Of a stretch of DNA of 64,000 nucleotides, positions 34,725 to 46,364 are shown one piece after another. The DNA comes from Agrypnia vestita. Taxonomy: Eukaryota > Arthropoda > Insecta > Trichoptera > Phryganeidae. The DNA is taken from positions 1 through 64,000 of the forward strand of contig JADDOH010000495.1 of assembly GCA_016648135.1 (NCBI GenBank). The letters run 5' to 3'. The first letter of the stretch is position 1, and each line of letters opens with the position of its first letter. The position numbers and the translations under genes were made by a program. The notes beneath the pieces were generated by a model that was not told where the DNA came from, ran no database searches, and worked only from the letters and a program-made list of their open reading frames with translations.

Positions 34725-35810
34725 GCCGTTATTCGAATATACAAACTTTGCAGTACTACGATGAAGAATCTTAGTATTAAAATATGATGAGTTGACGTTT
34801 TCAATGTTTCTGCTTAATCCTTATCCTGGAAGGTGAGAATGAACAATGCGCAATCTCATCCATTTTTTTCTTTCCTATCTTAAAGTTGAAGGTGAAGATA
34901 AACCCTGTGAACAAATATATAAATTCGTAATCTGTTGTATAATATGTTATATACTGTTTTGTATTATTTTTCATTTTACTAACCAATTTTTTTCATTAAA
35001 AATAGGATTTCAAAAGTAAGCGAATAGGAAAGGAAAGAATAATGATTATACTATTGATGGATTTGGCGTTAAAGTTGTAGAGATTATTCATGGTGATTAT
35101 TAAATTCACAATGTTATCTGTACGTAAGTTAACTATAATTTTATATTTTACTACTCAAGTTTCGAGAGTATACATACGTCACCTGTCGATGAGCGATTCT
35201 GATACCAATTCATTTAGTTAGAACTGGTTAATTTTTACTGTTATTTACGATATATAACGAGAATACAAAGATAAACTTTTCTGTTACATATTGCGAAAAT
35301 TTGTAATGTTTTTAAATAAAAATTATGAACAATATTTTCACAAAAAGTGTATGAAGTACCTACGTATTGTTTAAATTAAATGAAAACTGATGCAACTATA
35401 ATCGTATCGCCAATTACTTTTCAAAAATTTTATGGTCATCCTACTGCGCTTGTTATTAAGGTTGTTGCAAAATAGTCTCAGTTTAATTGTATTCGACATA
35501 CATAAGTGTACGCTCGTTGGATTACTAGGTACAAGATTAATATATAGGTACCTAAGTAGTTACCTGCATGTATTCCTGACATTCAAGGGACCTTCACGTC
35601 GTATATTTTTGTAACTATATTTTGAGTTGACTTGAGCATTTATTTTATTGTGTCAGATATGTATTAATCCAACAATAAAATGCTAATAATTTCTAAATAG
35701 GGTCACAGATATAGCTGTATAAAAATGTACACTAAATTAAACATTCTTTATTATAACACACACACACACAGTTAAGCATTCTGTATTATATCACATTCTG
35801 ACACACAACT
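34725..35810. other. AT-rich non-coding DNA
   Basis: No gene. A short (AC)n run is at 35757-35772. Confidence 0.45.
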
Positions 35811-35811
35811 C

Positions 35812-36000
35812 TCGCCTCATCCACATTCATACATCTTCGCATGTAAGCTCGACGATTGTTGAGGCTCTTAACGGGACTATCTTCCAGTATCTGATTAACT
35901 ATTCGTGGCCACGTTCTCTTTCTAGCGCTGTCAACACTTGCGTCATATATCCTTTAATTCCTCATACATTCGCCCAATATTAGCAAATCACTTTACTATA
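35812..36000 (-). pseudogene. RTE-like LINE 3' end, degenerate
   Basis: Minus strand matches the family block encoding EDSPVKSLNNRRAYMRRCMN followed by ARVVC-like residues, with the upstream TGGGCGAATGTATGAGG segment. Frameshifted; the tail is lost. Confidence 0.6.
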
Positions 36001-36004
36001 CCTG

Positions 36005-36770
36005 GACACAGCAATATATAGCATATATATTAGATATAACAACTACTCAAATTTAATCATTTGATTGCTGTAGGTGTTTAGCAAAGATTTGAATATCAGT
36101 TATTTAATCTGGAATAATATGGTTTAAAGCGATGAAAGTTTGATTTTTTTTTTCTTTTGCTTAGTGAACTTGTTAAGCTATTTCGGATCCTCCTAGAGTT
36201 TGGGCCCTCAGTTGGTTGAGAGGCCCACCTGCACAGGGTTCCTAATACAGCATTATAGTTTTTCTTACATCTTTATGTATTACGTAAGTACTGTGTAGTT
36301 TCCATGTTGAAGTCAGTCCGAGCATAGCACGCATCAATGTTGAAGTAAAATCTAAAGTTAGTCATGTTTAGAGTAAACTCGACACACTTCCATAGACTGT
36401 TTGCACTGTTCGTGATGCTATTCAAAACAACCATCGACCTGGATTTTGCCATTCTCGCGGAAATACTGTTGTTTGCATATTGTATTGGTCTATTTCTGCG
36501 ACTGAAAGCGTAAACTCTATTTGCGGATGCTTTGAAAGATGCATGAGTTTCTGGTCACTGGCTTTGGCAGCTATTAAACAACTGCAACTCATAAAGGCTC
36601 CAAACTTGTGTTACTTTTATTTATTGACTTATTTTATTATTTTTTTTTTATTTATTAAATGAAAATCATTATATATTTTCATATTTGATACATAAAATTT
36701 AGGTACATAATTTTTTTATATCATTGTACCTCTCCAAAAAGAGACTAACTCTTGTGTCTGGAGAGGGAGT
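36005..36770. other. AT-rich non-coding DNA
   Basis: No recognisable gene or repeat family. Confidence 0.45.
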
Positions 36771-36774
36771 TTCA

Positions 36775-37255
36775 CTTATATATATAATATATATATATAT
36801 ATATCTAAATATATATATAATTTTTTAGTACATAAATATATAAAGAAGGAAATATGAGATAATTAATGCGTAAAGTAAAGTAAAGTAGATAGTACATAAA
36901 TATAGATAATAAGAAGAAAAGTTACATAATACGAGATAATAATTAATGCATAAAGTAAAGTAAGGTAAATAATACATAAATATATATAAGAAGAAAAAAG
37001 TTACATAATGTGAGAGTAATGTCCAAACTTAAAAAAAAAAACTGTACAGGTAGTTGCTTCAGAACAGACATTATCTAGTGAAGCAACTACCTTAATTTAT
37101 ATGTATAAATAAATTTAAAATAAATAAATAAATAAATTAAAAAAAAAGAAAGAAAAAAAAAAAAGAAAAAAATGTAGAGCAAAGTAAATAGTACATAAAT
37201 ATATAGGTATATAGGTAAGCAGAAAAAAGTTACATAGTAACTAACTAGTAGTAAG
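36775..37255. repeat. Low-complexity region with imperfect minisatellite
   Basis: A (TA)n run (36778-36820) leads into loosely repeated roughly 80-bp units around AGTACATAAATATA and AATTAATGCATAAAGTAAAG (36829-37015, resuming 37190-37225). Between them a hairpin pairs GGTAGTTGCTTC (37050) with GAAGCAACTACC (37079), and an (AAAT)n run sits near 37110-37135. Confidence 0.65.
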
Positions 37256-37544
37256 TTACATAGTAAAGAGAGAAATTTAATTAATTATGACGGTTTATTT
37301 TAATGTTTTTTTTAAAGGTCTCATATTTTTTTTCAATTCTAATTTTAACGGGTAATATACAACAATAATTATTTTTTACGTACAATAATAACTATTTTAA
37401 TAATGGTGATGACGCAGATATTTAAATGTTTATTAGGTTATTTTTATTTTTGATTGCTGTAACTACTCCCTCCTCCCTCCCTCCATCATCCCTATAATTT
37501 CTATTTGTCGGCCATATTGATTTACAATTACATAGTTCCAATAT

Positions 37545-37610
37545 TGCCTCTGAAGATGATGGATGTGCCCATCGAAAGCACTTAGGCTTATATAACTCAA
37601 ATAAGTGGAA
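37545..37610 (+). ncRNA. Weak hammerhead-like motif
   Basis: CTGAAGA (a legal CTGANGA core), then GATGG paired with CCATC, then GAAA. The bases after GAAA give only a weak AGC/GCT stem III and no clear stem I. AATAAAACGTTGTG downstream resembles other PLE-type tails. May be chance. Confidence 0.25.
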
Positions 37611-37984
37611 TAAAACGTTGTGTATAAATTATTGTGTATTAATAATTAAGTTAAATAAATAATGGTTAGGTACTGAAAAATGAGCTGAAGTAACTGGTGT
37701 AGGTTGTGGTTGTGACGGAAATTTGAATTGAAGAGGAGAAGAGTTAATGAAGGTGATTTTGTTAGTCAGTTTGATACCTGTCGATGAGAAATTCTGATTC
37801 TCTCGAAAAAGTGAAAATACCAAATAATATTATAAAACTCGGGTAGAGATAACTTAGTAAATATAATAAAATATTTTAAATTATCTATCATCATCAATGT
37901 CTACAATGTAAACGCCAAATCCATAGACAACATAATATAATTTTACATATACGTTAAAATTGTATGTTTTTTTATAATACGAGT

Positions 37985-38455
37985 TTTTACAATCACGCAA
38001 TCGCGATCGTTTTTACAAGACGCCTTAGTGATCGCACCTCCACCGCATTCAGTCTACTTTCATTCCTTTTTTGCCGATACCAGGCTTCACTTCCATATAT
38101 CTGAGTTGGCTCTAGAATGCTATTATGTACCACTAGTCTTGCTTTTTTTGACAGGTTTTTATTGATCATAATTGCATTCAGAGCGTCACATACTTTGTTT
38201 CCAGCAGTCACTCTCCTTTCGATATCGTTTTCAGCCTTGCCGTCTCTACTAAACATAATTTCCCAAATACACAAACTCATTCACATATTCTAAGCATTCA
38301 TTGCTTACAATTACATTACACTTAGTCACTTTTTCGTCTCTCAACAAGATCACTATCGATTTGCTGACATTCATCAGAAGTTCGCTCTCCATGCAAACAT
38401 CGGACATACTGGATACCAGGCACTGAATACACGTAAAAATATATTGTATCATGAT
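37985..38455 (-). pseudogene. RTE-like LINE fragment, end of RT and thumb
   Basis: Minus strand reads SELLMNVSKSIVILLRD (RT palm end), FVYLGNYV, then after a frameshift FSRDGKAENDIERRV, TAGNKVCDALNAIMINKNLS, YGSEAWYRQKRNESRLNAVE and VRSLRRLVKT. This is the C-terminal RT to post-RT part of an RTE-type LINE. One frameshift near 38265 separates two otherwise open segments, so it is younger than most fragments here. Confidence 0.75.
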
Positions 38456-38639
38456 TTTATTTCATTAAATAAAAACAAATAATAACCGGAAAATCCGCAC
38501 ATAAGGTACTTACTACCTACGCAAATAGTCAGGGTAGGAGCCCAGGAGTGATCATGTGCTATTTGCCACATTTTGTTATCTGCTTACCATCTGTCTTTGA
38601 CTTAGTATTTAACACGCAACTTTTTTCGTCTTCGTAGAA

Positions 38640-39062
38640 ACATTAACAAAATTTTGCATGTGTCAACTAAAAAAGTCGCCATTTTGACATTGAAACACGT
38701 GATGCAATTCGTGTTGGGAAGCGGTCCATGCCGCAGACAGCTGTCAGTGGATGCGGCGGCGGCTTTCGTCGAAATCCTGAAATCGAACAGGAAACATGGG
38801 CGGTCACGTGGTGCGCGATAACGGGCGTAAACAGGCGCTGGAAGAAACAGAACATCCCTTCGGCAGCGGCGAAAATATGGACGACACATTGAGCAAGTGT
38901 TTCGTGGATTTCAAGTGGGATGCTATTCGCTTGCTGTGCATGCCGTGTAAGGGCCGTAATGTTTTAATCCAATATTCCATGATATATGTAGAGCCAACAG
39001 ATCGCGCTTGTATCCGACAGAATGTAAAACGAAACATTGGACTTCGTGGATTCTTAGTATAA
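38640..39062 (+). other. GC-rich block with 88-codon open frame
   Basis: The frame opens with ATG at 38796 (MGGHVVRDNGRKQALEE) and runs to 39060. An overlapping minus frame is also open, so openness mostly reflects base composition. CAGCTG (38749) and CACGTG (38804) E-boxes are present. No family match is recognised. It may belong to an unidentified LINE, since a TTGAATTGAATTGAATT tail-like run follows near 39157-39174, or be a host regulatory block. Confidence 0.25.
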
Positions 39063-39174
39063 ACTCGAACTGTAAATATTTTCATTTTTGATATATACTT
39101 CTAATATGTATGCCTTAAACATTTTGTTTGTCATGTACATATTATCATGAAATAAATTGAATTGAATTGAATTA

Positions 39175-39968
39175 CATGAGTAGTTTTAAGGCACTTAAAT
39201 AATTCATTTTATTTCGATATCACATGAGCGATCACCTTCCTGCAATATATTGTATTATACCATCCGAGATGTGATAATAGAATTTGTCCTCTAAATTGAC
39301 ACAACTTCCATAATTACTAATTCACATTTAGAAGTTAACTTTTAATATTATTCAATATATAAAGTAGATATTGTTTAAATAAGTTTTATTGTCCATTAAA
39401 TGTCACAATTTGAAATTGCTTAAAGGTAAAATATAACGACGAAATTATTAAATACTTAAATTATCATTTAAATTAAATTTGTTCATTTAAGCTTTCCAAA
39501 CCCAAATAGCTTGCAATAATAATTATATTTTAATGAAAAATTACAATTGGACGTGTTAAAGATTTTTTATATTTTCCAGAAATTAACACAAAGAAACTGT
39601 GATAAATTTGTGAACAAAAATATTCTACATTTATTATAATTGGTAGTTAAATGAAGCTCTGACTTACTTCACGTATTTTTTTCTAAAAATTGACTTATCT
39701 GAATACGTTTTTTGTCTTTTTTTAATGTGACTTATATCACTGTTACTTTCACCCAAACATTGCAGAACATATAAAATGTTCTGCAATGCAATAAAAAAAA
39801 AAGAACACGTAAAATAATTTTCAAAATAAATAGGATGAATCAATTAAAAATATATAGAGAAAAACTTATAACAAAAATATATATTTTATAATATTAAATT
39901 TAAAAAAATGTCTCCCGGCAAGAGAATATTGTGGGTTCGTATCCTAATGAACGTCTTGCGCTCATAAA
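39175..39968. other. AT-rich non-coding DNA
   Basis: No gene or repeat family recognised. Confidence 0.45.
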
Positions 39969-39969
39969 A

Positions 39970-40328
39970 TATAAAATAAAATATATTTAGATTTGCTATA
40001 TTTGCATGTAGCATACACATATGTGTTCTAATTTTTTACATTAATTACCTAATAATAAATATCTCGAGATAAATGTATAGTATTTGTTTGTTCCAGGAAA
40101 ATTAAATATCGAAAATGTTTTCGTCATGCCAATGTAAAGCTAAGATAAGATAAAATAAAATATATTTAGATTTGCTATATTTGCATGTAGCATACACATA
40201 TGTGTTCTAATTTTTTACATTAAGTACCTAATAATAAATATCTCGAGATAAATGTATAGTATTTGTTTGTTCCAGGAAAATTAAATATCGAAAATGTTTT
40301 CGTCATGCCAATGTGAAGCTAAGATAAG
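39970..40328. repeat. Recent tandem duplication, 179-bp unit
   Basis: The segment containing ATATATTTAGATTTGCTATA starts at 39981 and again at 40160. I see two differences between units (TTAATTACC/TTAAGTACC and ATGTAAAGC/ATGTGAAGC). Non-coding. Confidence 0.9.
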
Positions 40329-40593
40329 GTTGGAAACCCTTGAGAAGTCTTATCAATGGATGATTTCTAATATCCTCAAATATGGCTCCCTCGTGTTTAC
40401 AAAGTTATTTCAGTATGCACTTTTTTGTGGCTTTTTGTAAAATACACGGAAATCAATCAAACAATATTTTTTCCTATAGATACATATATTAAATTTTTTA
40501 TGATTACCTAAAATAATAAACTTAATGTACATATGGCGGACAGTTACATATAAAATTTTGTGAAAAACTCTTCAAGTTATTAGATATAAGGAT

Positions 40594-40785
40594 GTACCAT
40601 TGTAGTAGCTTGTTGGTATTGTGGTTAGGACTCTCACCTCGTAATCCAAAGGTCGCGGGTTCGAATCTAACTCCAGACCGGAATGTTAGTCCTCCTTTCA
40701 TAGCACAAGCGTTTAGCTTAGTCTGAAAATAGTAATAATATTGATGTGACACATATTACGTGTTCGCATCGCTATTAAAAAAATA
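40594..40785 (+). repeat. tRNA-derived SINE, family B (copy 2)
   Basis: TTGTTGGTATTGTGGTTAGG (box A region), GGGTTCGAATCT (box B), CATAGCACAAGCGTTTAGCT, then ATATTGATGTGACACATATT. One of the two best copies. Confidence 0.8.
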
Positions 40786-41039
40786 AATTACAAGTTCGTT
40801 ATAATAATACTTTCTATATTTATTTTATATTTATTGATCCAATATAGTATGTGCATACAAACTTTTTAGATTACAAAAGCATATTCATGTACCTACCAAT
40901 AACGTGTATAATTAATAATTTTTATGTATAAACATGGCATATCGTAAATCACATTATTTTAGATCGCATGGATGGTGTATGTGTTTTTGAATGTGTTAGG
41001 ATGAATAATGGGTTATGTACGATTTAAGAAGTTTTCAAT

Positions 41040-41336
41040 TCAATTTCAATTTCAATTTTTATTTATTACATAATATGTACATTACAAACATTCTGTTCAA
41101 TGCATACATATTATTAACTTACATCTAAAATTATACATATACACATATACATACACATCCATATACACATATACATAAACACATATGTATACATACATAC
41201 ACATATACATACACATACATACATACACACATACATACACATACATACATACACACACATATACATATTGTGTATTAAAATACTAATTTATTATTAAACA
41301 ATTATTAAACAATTAGAAGTGACCTGTATAATCTGG
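41040..41336 (-). repeat. 3' untranslated region and tail of Jockey-like LINE, with microsatellite
   Basis: Downstream of the LINE frame on the minus strand. Contains a hexamer/tetramer run of TGTATG/TGTA type (41130-41265) and ends in TTGAAATTGAAATTGAA (about 41056-41040), a simple-repeat tail like that of many insect LINEs. Confidence 0.6.
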
Positions 41337-41972
41337 TCAAAGGTGTAGGAGAATCCTGCTTCGGAAAACCCCCTCAGACACATGGAATATATCAATATCC
41401 AAAGCGATCTTGTTCAGCATAGCTGTAGCTTTTCCAACAGGCATAACCATCGGCAGGTTGGTCCTGTATATTGGAATGTGAAACAATCTATGCTGACGAT
41501 GTCTAAGGTAATTATCAGGAACATACAAACCAATGCTCTGCATAATTTCAGTATTGTCGATCATACCGCGCAACAATCGATAAAAATGTGTAATCAAATA
41601 CACATTCCTTCTAGTCTCTAAACTATTGTAGCCAAGCATACCCTGGAGAAACTCGGTTGGGTAAAGCCAAGGATAATGCCCGTACTCTCTCATGTAGAGA
41701 TATCTCAGAAACTTCTTTTGGACTTTCTCCACCATAAGAGAGTACTTGCTCTCATGTGGCCCCCAGATCATCGAGTCACTCTCGAGTCTACTCCGCACCA
41801 AGGAGTTGTACCAAGTGAACTTATTGAAGAAAAAACTAGTAAAGCAAAGCAAAAGTTTCTTTTTGAAATGTACAATATTGTCGTAAAATACATTCAAGTT
41901 ATTTTCAAAATTTTTAAAACTATTTAAGAGTTTTAAAAATGTACATTTTAATTTTATCTCGATAAGTCTCAC
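41337..41972 (-). pseudogene. Jockey-like LINE reverse transcriptase C-terminus
   Basis: The 211-codon frame has a low-complexity, Lys/Phe-rich first quarter and then YNSLVRSRLESDSMIWGPHE, KVQKKFLRYLYMREYG, FYRLLRGMIDNTE, YVPDNYLRHRQHRLFHIPIY, RTNLPMVMPV and DIDIF. This order closes Jockey-clade reverse transcriptases. The catalytic palm lies upstream and is missing, so this is a 5'-truncated copy. The last 160 codons have no stop or frameshift, so it is probably young. The annotated start is not native. Confidence 0.8.
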
Positions 41973-41974
41973 TT

Positions 41975-42715
41975 GAAAAAGTGATAATGTGGGACATTTT
42001 CATTTTTGCTCCACCCCGGAGATTTTGCAGCCTGGCTTGTTTATCTCCTTAACAATCCATATTTGGTGATCATACAGTCAAGTTTTTTTTTATATTAAAT
42101 CATATTCTAACACTAACTAAAACAACCTCTAAATACTTTCACTCATCATTTGAGTCGCTAAAATAAGAGCATAATTTCCAGAAAATATTCTTCAATACAC
42201 TGCGTTGATAAACGATTGATAACGTATAAACTGCATTCATGATATATGTATTAGATTTCCATAATATTATTTGAGGGATTTTTTTATTTACGTTAGAGGT
42301 CACACTTTGATCTTAAGTGCGTTGATCCGTATTTATGATTAATTATTACATCTAGTCCGATGCAGAATTAAGATTTATAGATTGTTTATTTGAATTCTGT
42401 GTTTTTGATATAAACTATGAAATATTTTTGATGACTAGGCTTATTAAGCAATTCATAAAATTATAAGACAAATTTTATGTATTAAGAATAAGACTTTCAT
42501 ATATACAGAAATATTCACTTGATAACGAGCCTTACTACAAGAACTAAGCGAGACTCGAGTATATTCCTTAATGTAAAGACTTTGTTTATTGTTTCCTTCT
42601 TAAAATTTTCGATAACGTCATATGGTAGCTTCAATCAAATGAGACATGGCTCCATAAGTCTCGGTCTTGGATTGACTTCAATTTCAGACACTCTTTCAGA
42701 ACTTCATCAGTACAA
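41975..42715. other. AT-rich non-coding DNA
   Basis: No gene or repeat family recognised. Confidence 0.45.
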
Positions 42716-42719
42716 AATT

Positions 42720-43405
42720 GTCACCTCTAGTCGGCGTTCTAGTGCCAACTCTGATGTATGAATGTGATGCTTGGAATTGGCAAAAAAGGAATGAAAGTAG
42801 ACTGAATGCGGTGGAAATACGGTCACTAAGACGCTTGAATGGAAAATCTTTGGTGATAGATTAAGGAATGAACAAATTAGGTGAATGTAATGTAATGTAA
42901 TGAAAAAAATAAAAATGAGTAGCTTGTTGGTCTTGTGGTTAGGACACTAGACTCGTGATCCAAAGGTCGCTGGTTCGAACCTCACTCCAGACTAGCAAGT
43001 TAGTCCTATTTTCATAGCACAAGCGTTTAGCTTAGTTTGAAAATAGTAAGAATATTGATGTGACACGTATTCCGTGTTCACATCTCTATTTTTTTAAAAA
43101 AATAAAATAATAATAATAATGCTGGCTCTAGTGTGGTAGATAGAATAAAGAAAGGAGCGCTGAGATAGTTTGGTCATGTAGAACGTACGAGTGAGAAAAA
43201 GATGGTTAAGAAAATATTTGAGGATCAGATACTACAAGTATTGGAGGATGGCCCTGTTAAAAGCCTCAACAACCGTAGAACATGTGTGAGAAGGTGTATT
43301 AATATAGCCGAAGTAAAAGTGGTGTGCCAAGATAGAAGAATATGTTGTTCTATCCTCTCTGCCTACTTTTGCGGGGAAACGGCGTGATGTTTAGTTAGTT
43401 AATTA
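42720..43405 (+). pseudogene. RTE-like LINE 3' end, interrupted by a SINE
   Basis: Left part (42720-42900) has the block around GAATGAAAGTAGACTGAATG and GAACAAATTAGGTGAATG. The right part resumes at 43122 with GCTGGCTCTAGTGTGGTAGA, and the copy at 52525 shows these are contiguous without the SINE. It continues through LEDGPVKSLNNRRTCVRRCI to FCGETA and GTGATG with GTTA units. Frames are broken. Confidence 0.8.
42905..43121 (+). repeat. tRNA-derived SINE, family B (copy 3), inside the LINE
   Basis: Head GTTGGTCTTGTGGTTAGGAC with box B GGTTCGAACCT, body CATAGCACAAGCGTTTAGCT, and an AT-rich tail with ATAATAATAATAA. Flanked by AATG on both sides (…GTAATG / …AATAATG), compatible with a short target duplication. 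Confidence 0.85.
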
Positions 43406-44100
43406 TCACTATTGTGGAACGTTCAAGTTTCTGCTGCATTCATAATGATGGGAAAGACCAAAGAGGTTATAAACTCTTTGGGAATAACACTTTGATCTCG
43501 CTGTCTTTCCATATTCTCGTAAATTTACGTAAACAAAAATACATAGTTCAATTTGAAGTAGTATCCGACCCTTAGGCCATAAGTACCATGTGTGTGACAG
43601 TAAACAATAACCCAGCTAAGGGTTTAACAATACAGTTTAGCCGCTTCAGATCACCTTGCTTCACGCGGGGCCTCGCATAAACATATCAAGTATTGGTATG
43701 CTTCGGGTGATTTACAACTTTCATATGTTGGGACTAAATGAGATAACAATTTGTTGAAATGTGTCAAAACTCAACACTTAATTTAGACTTTTCATTTAAC
43801 ATTTTTGTGTTGGAAAAAATCTTCTCCATTCCAAAAGTTCCTACTTGCGAGATTAATTTTTATTCGGTACTTCAATATGAAGATTAAATGAATACATGCG
43901 CGATTATAAAAAAAATATGCGCATGTCGATTTAAATATTGGTAATGATTGTATTGGCCTTTCAAAAAAACCGAATCGTTTGAAACGCAAAAACAATCAGA
44001 AAAGAAAAAAAATGAAGTGCGTTAGTTGGATAATCTTCATTTGTAAAATTAATATTGGCTCAAAGGGGGTTTAATTTCAATTCCATTGAACCTTTCAACA
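43406..44100. other. AT-rich non-coding DNA
   Basis: No gene or repeat family recognised. Confidence 0.45.
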
Positions 44101-44103
44101 TAT

Positions 44104-44350
44104 GTGGTGTATAAAAGCAAAAGCAGCAATAAAATAAATTAATGCAGTCATCGAATATTATTAATTTAGTGATGAATTTATAGGAAATATTTTCTATAAA
44201 TTTATATAAAACATGATTTTTGAAGGGATGGATACATGAACTCTATATTTTAGTGCAATCTAAATTAGTAATCCTCGATGACTGCATTCAAAGCATTTTT
44301 TAAATTTTTTGTATATTGCTGCCTTTGCATTTATACCCCACATATATTAT
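44104..44350. mobile_element. Hairpin MITE, family 2 (copy 1)
   Basis: Inverted ends: GTGGTGTATAAAAGCAAAAG at 44104 and CTGCCTTTGCATTTATACCC at 44319, with ATGCAGTCATCGA paired with TCGATGACTGCAT inside. Other copies lie at 54688-55025 and 62315-62590. Confidence 0.8.
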
Positions 44351-44769
44351 TGAGATCTGTAGGTGTTATACGAGTATAAACGGGACACAAAGCACTGGAA
44401 GTATGTCATATCCATTACCTCTTACCTAAATTGGTTTTAATTTATTTTTTTAAGTTGAAGGAGTCAACAAAAAGGTACGTCTCGCCCTAGAGGTCACCCT
44501 TGTACTTTTTATTTATGAATGCCGATTTTATTTAGGTGCTTTTTCAATACATTTTATCACATGTCTGTACTAATCTCTCATCAAATGAAATAAAATGATG
44601 GGCTTGTATTCAAACTCTAATAACGTGATGAATTTCAGTAATAGACAGTAAATAATTGAGCATTTGAAATGGGATGAAATGCCCGACAACTCATTTACAG
44701 CGCTGTGTTTTGCTTTGTAAAATATGATCGTCTGTGATTTCAAAGATGATTTACAGCCGCTTTTTGAAA

Positions 44770-45018
44770 TTATTCCATGCTTCATCTTTATGGCGCTGTT
44801 CTCTCACACTGCCCTCGTCCTTCTGCCGTACACATGGTACGGGAGGACACTTGTGTTATCCTGAAGGACTCTGCAGGACGAGGGTTCCACATATGCCGAT
44901 ACAGCGCGGACAGTATGGCGACTGTTTTGGGAAAAATTCAGATGCCGTGCACGTGAATATCAGAGATTCTGTGAGAACTCTGATCGAACAACATATTGCG
45001 AACATCACAGCATGAGCG
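44770..45018 (+). other. Unclassified GC-richer block with open frame
   Basis: The plus frame has HMPIQRGQYGDCFGKNSDAV and ends at 45016-45018. An open minus frame overlaps. No motif recognised and not repeated in the window. Confidence 0.25.
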
Positions 45019-45184
45019 TGTGTAGTTGTCGACCCACAGTAGTACATTCAGTACATTTTTTTTTTGAGAAACCAGACCAGTACACAATCTCGCCTGCGAC
45101 ATTTTTAGTAAGTAATAATTAATAGTAAAATCGACGTTTCTATTGACATAAAATATTATTGGTACAATTAATAAGAATACAATT

Positions 45185-45262
45185 TGTACTAACCACTAAT
45201 TTGTTGAAATATCAACAAGTTTCGGGGGCCAATGGCCCCTTCATCAGGATGCAACGTTTTTA
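45185..45262 (-). repeat. PLE-2 arm with hammerhead (minus)
   Basis: Minus strand: ATC, core CTGATGA (45247-45241), A, GGGGCC with GGCCCC in stem II, GAAAC, TTGTT, GAT, and CAACAAATTAGTGG downstream. The core is intact; stem III is ACTTGT rather than the family palindrome ACATGT. Confidence 0.7.
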
Positions 45263-45264
45263 CG

Positions 45265-45585
45265 TTGGTACAATTAAGGTCGCTAAGGTGGTTTGGGCAT
45301 GTTGAGCGAATGAATGAGGAAAAAATTGTAAGTAAGATATATAATATCGCAAGTGTCGATGGCGCCAGAAAGGGATGGCGACCGCTGAAGACGTGGTACG
45401 ATCAGATTAACCGGATACTGGAAGATGGTTCCGTTACAAGCCTCAACAACCGTCGAGCTTGCATGCGAAGATGTATGAATGTGGATGAGGCGAGAGTTGT
45501 ATGTCAGGTCAGAAAAGCGTGGCGCTATATCCATTCCGCTTACCCCCACGGGGAAACGGCGTGATTGTAAGTAAGTAAGTAAAAT
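45265..45585 (+). pseudogene. RTE-like LINE 3' end, best copy, (GTAA)n tail
   Basis: Uninterrupted frame reads LRSLRWFGHVERMNEEKIVS, KGWRPLKTWYDQINRILEDG, SVTSLNNRRACMRRCMN and VVCQVRKAWRYIHSAYPHGE, then stops at TGA and a GTAA repeat. The GHVERM...GRP...W..Q... pattern closes RTE-type ORFs, after the RT. The RT is missing; the copy starts near the point where four or five other copies start. It lies between two PLE-2 arms. Confidence 0.8.
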
Positions 45586-45599
45586 TGGTTATTAATTTC

Positions 45600-45765
45600 C
45601 CAAATATTTATTTTTGATTTTGTTAATGTCTATACTTCAATTTTGAGTAGATATACGTTAATAAAGGGACCATTGGCCCCGAAACATGTTGATATTTCAA
45701 CAATTTAGTGGTAAATACAAACGTGTCCTTGTGAATTATATTAATAATACTACCACAAAGTCATT
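45600..45765 (+). repeat. PLE-2 arm (plus), hammerhead core lost
   Basis: ATTTTTGATTTTGTTAATGT, then AAGGGACCATTGGCCCCGAA, ACATGTTGATATTTCAAC and ACCACAAAGTCATT. CTGATGA is decayed to TTAATAA, so the motif is inactive. Inverted relative to 45185-45262. Confidence 0.75.
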
Positions 45766-46364
45766 CATTGAAAAAAAATATATTATGCTACTAATGTGTT
45801 TGCCTAAAAATTGTTAGAATTGCCGACATTCCTGTCAGTCACATAATCGGCCGTACACTGAAAATAGCAATATTGCAAGTTCATTGATCTAGTTTACCAT
45901 ATTATGTAATTAACCTAATTAATTTAATTAATTTAGATTATTCATGTTTGCGTGCCAAAGCGAAATTAATATACACAAAACATAATAGATGCACATTAAA
46001 ACTACATAATATGTACCCACATACCACGTTATCATAATAATAATAACATTTAACGTAAATATATATACAAATATCGAACATTTTTTTTTCCTCTTTTGTT
46101 ACAATGTCTGCCTAGGGAATAGGTACATGTCATATGTTTTTTTTATTAAATGTACATTTTTTTCTCTCTCACATTTGTATGGGCATGACTCAAAAATGTT
46201 TGTCTGTGTATTCATTATAACAATTTATTATTAATAACTAACATTAAATTAATAAAAGTTTAGCAATATTAATTATGCAATATTTGAATAAACAAAAACA
46301 AAAATCTTCTTTGCCAGTAAAAGTTAAATTGAATTTAGAATATACAATATGCAAATGGACAAAA

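Noticed and set aside
36775..37255. Origin-like AT-rich region
   Set aside because: Low complexity alone does not support an origin in an insect chromosome.
37545..37610. Hammerhead-like CTGAAGA motif as a confident ribozyme
   Set aside because: Stem I is missing and stem III is weak; kept only as a low-confidence feature.
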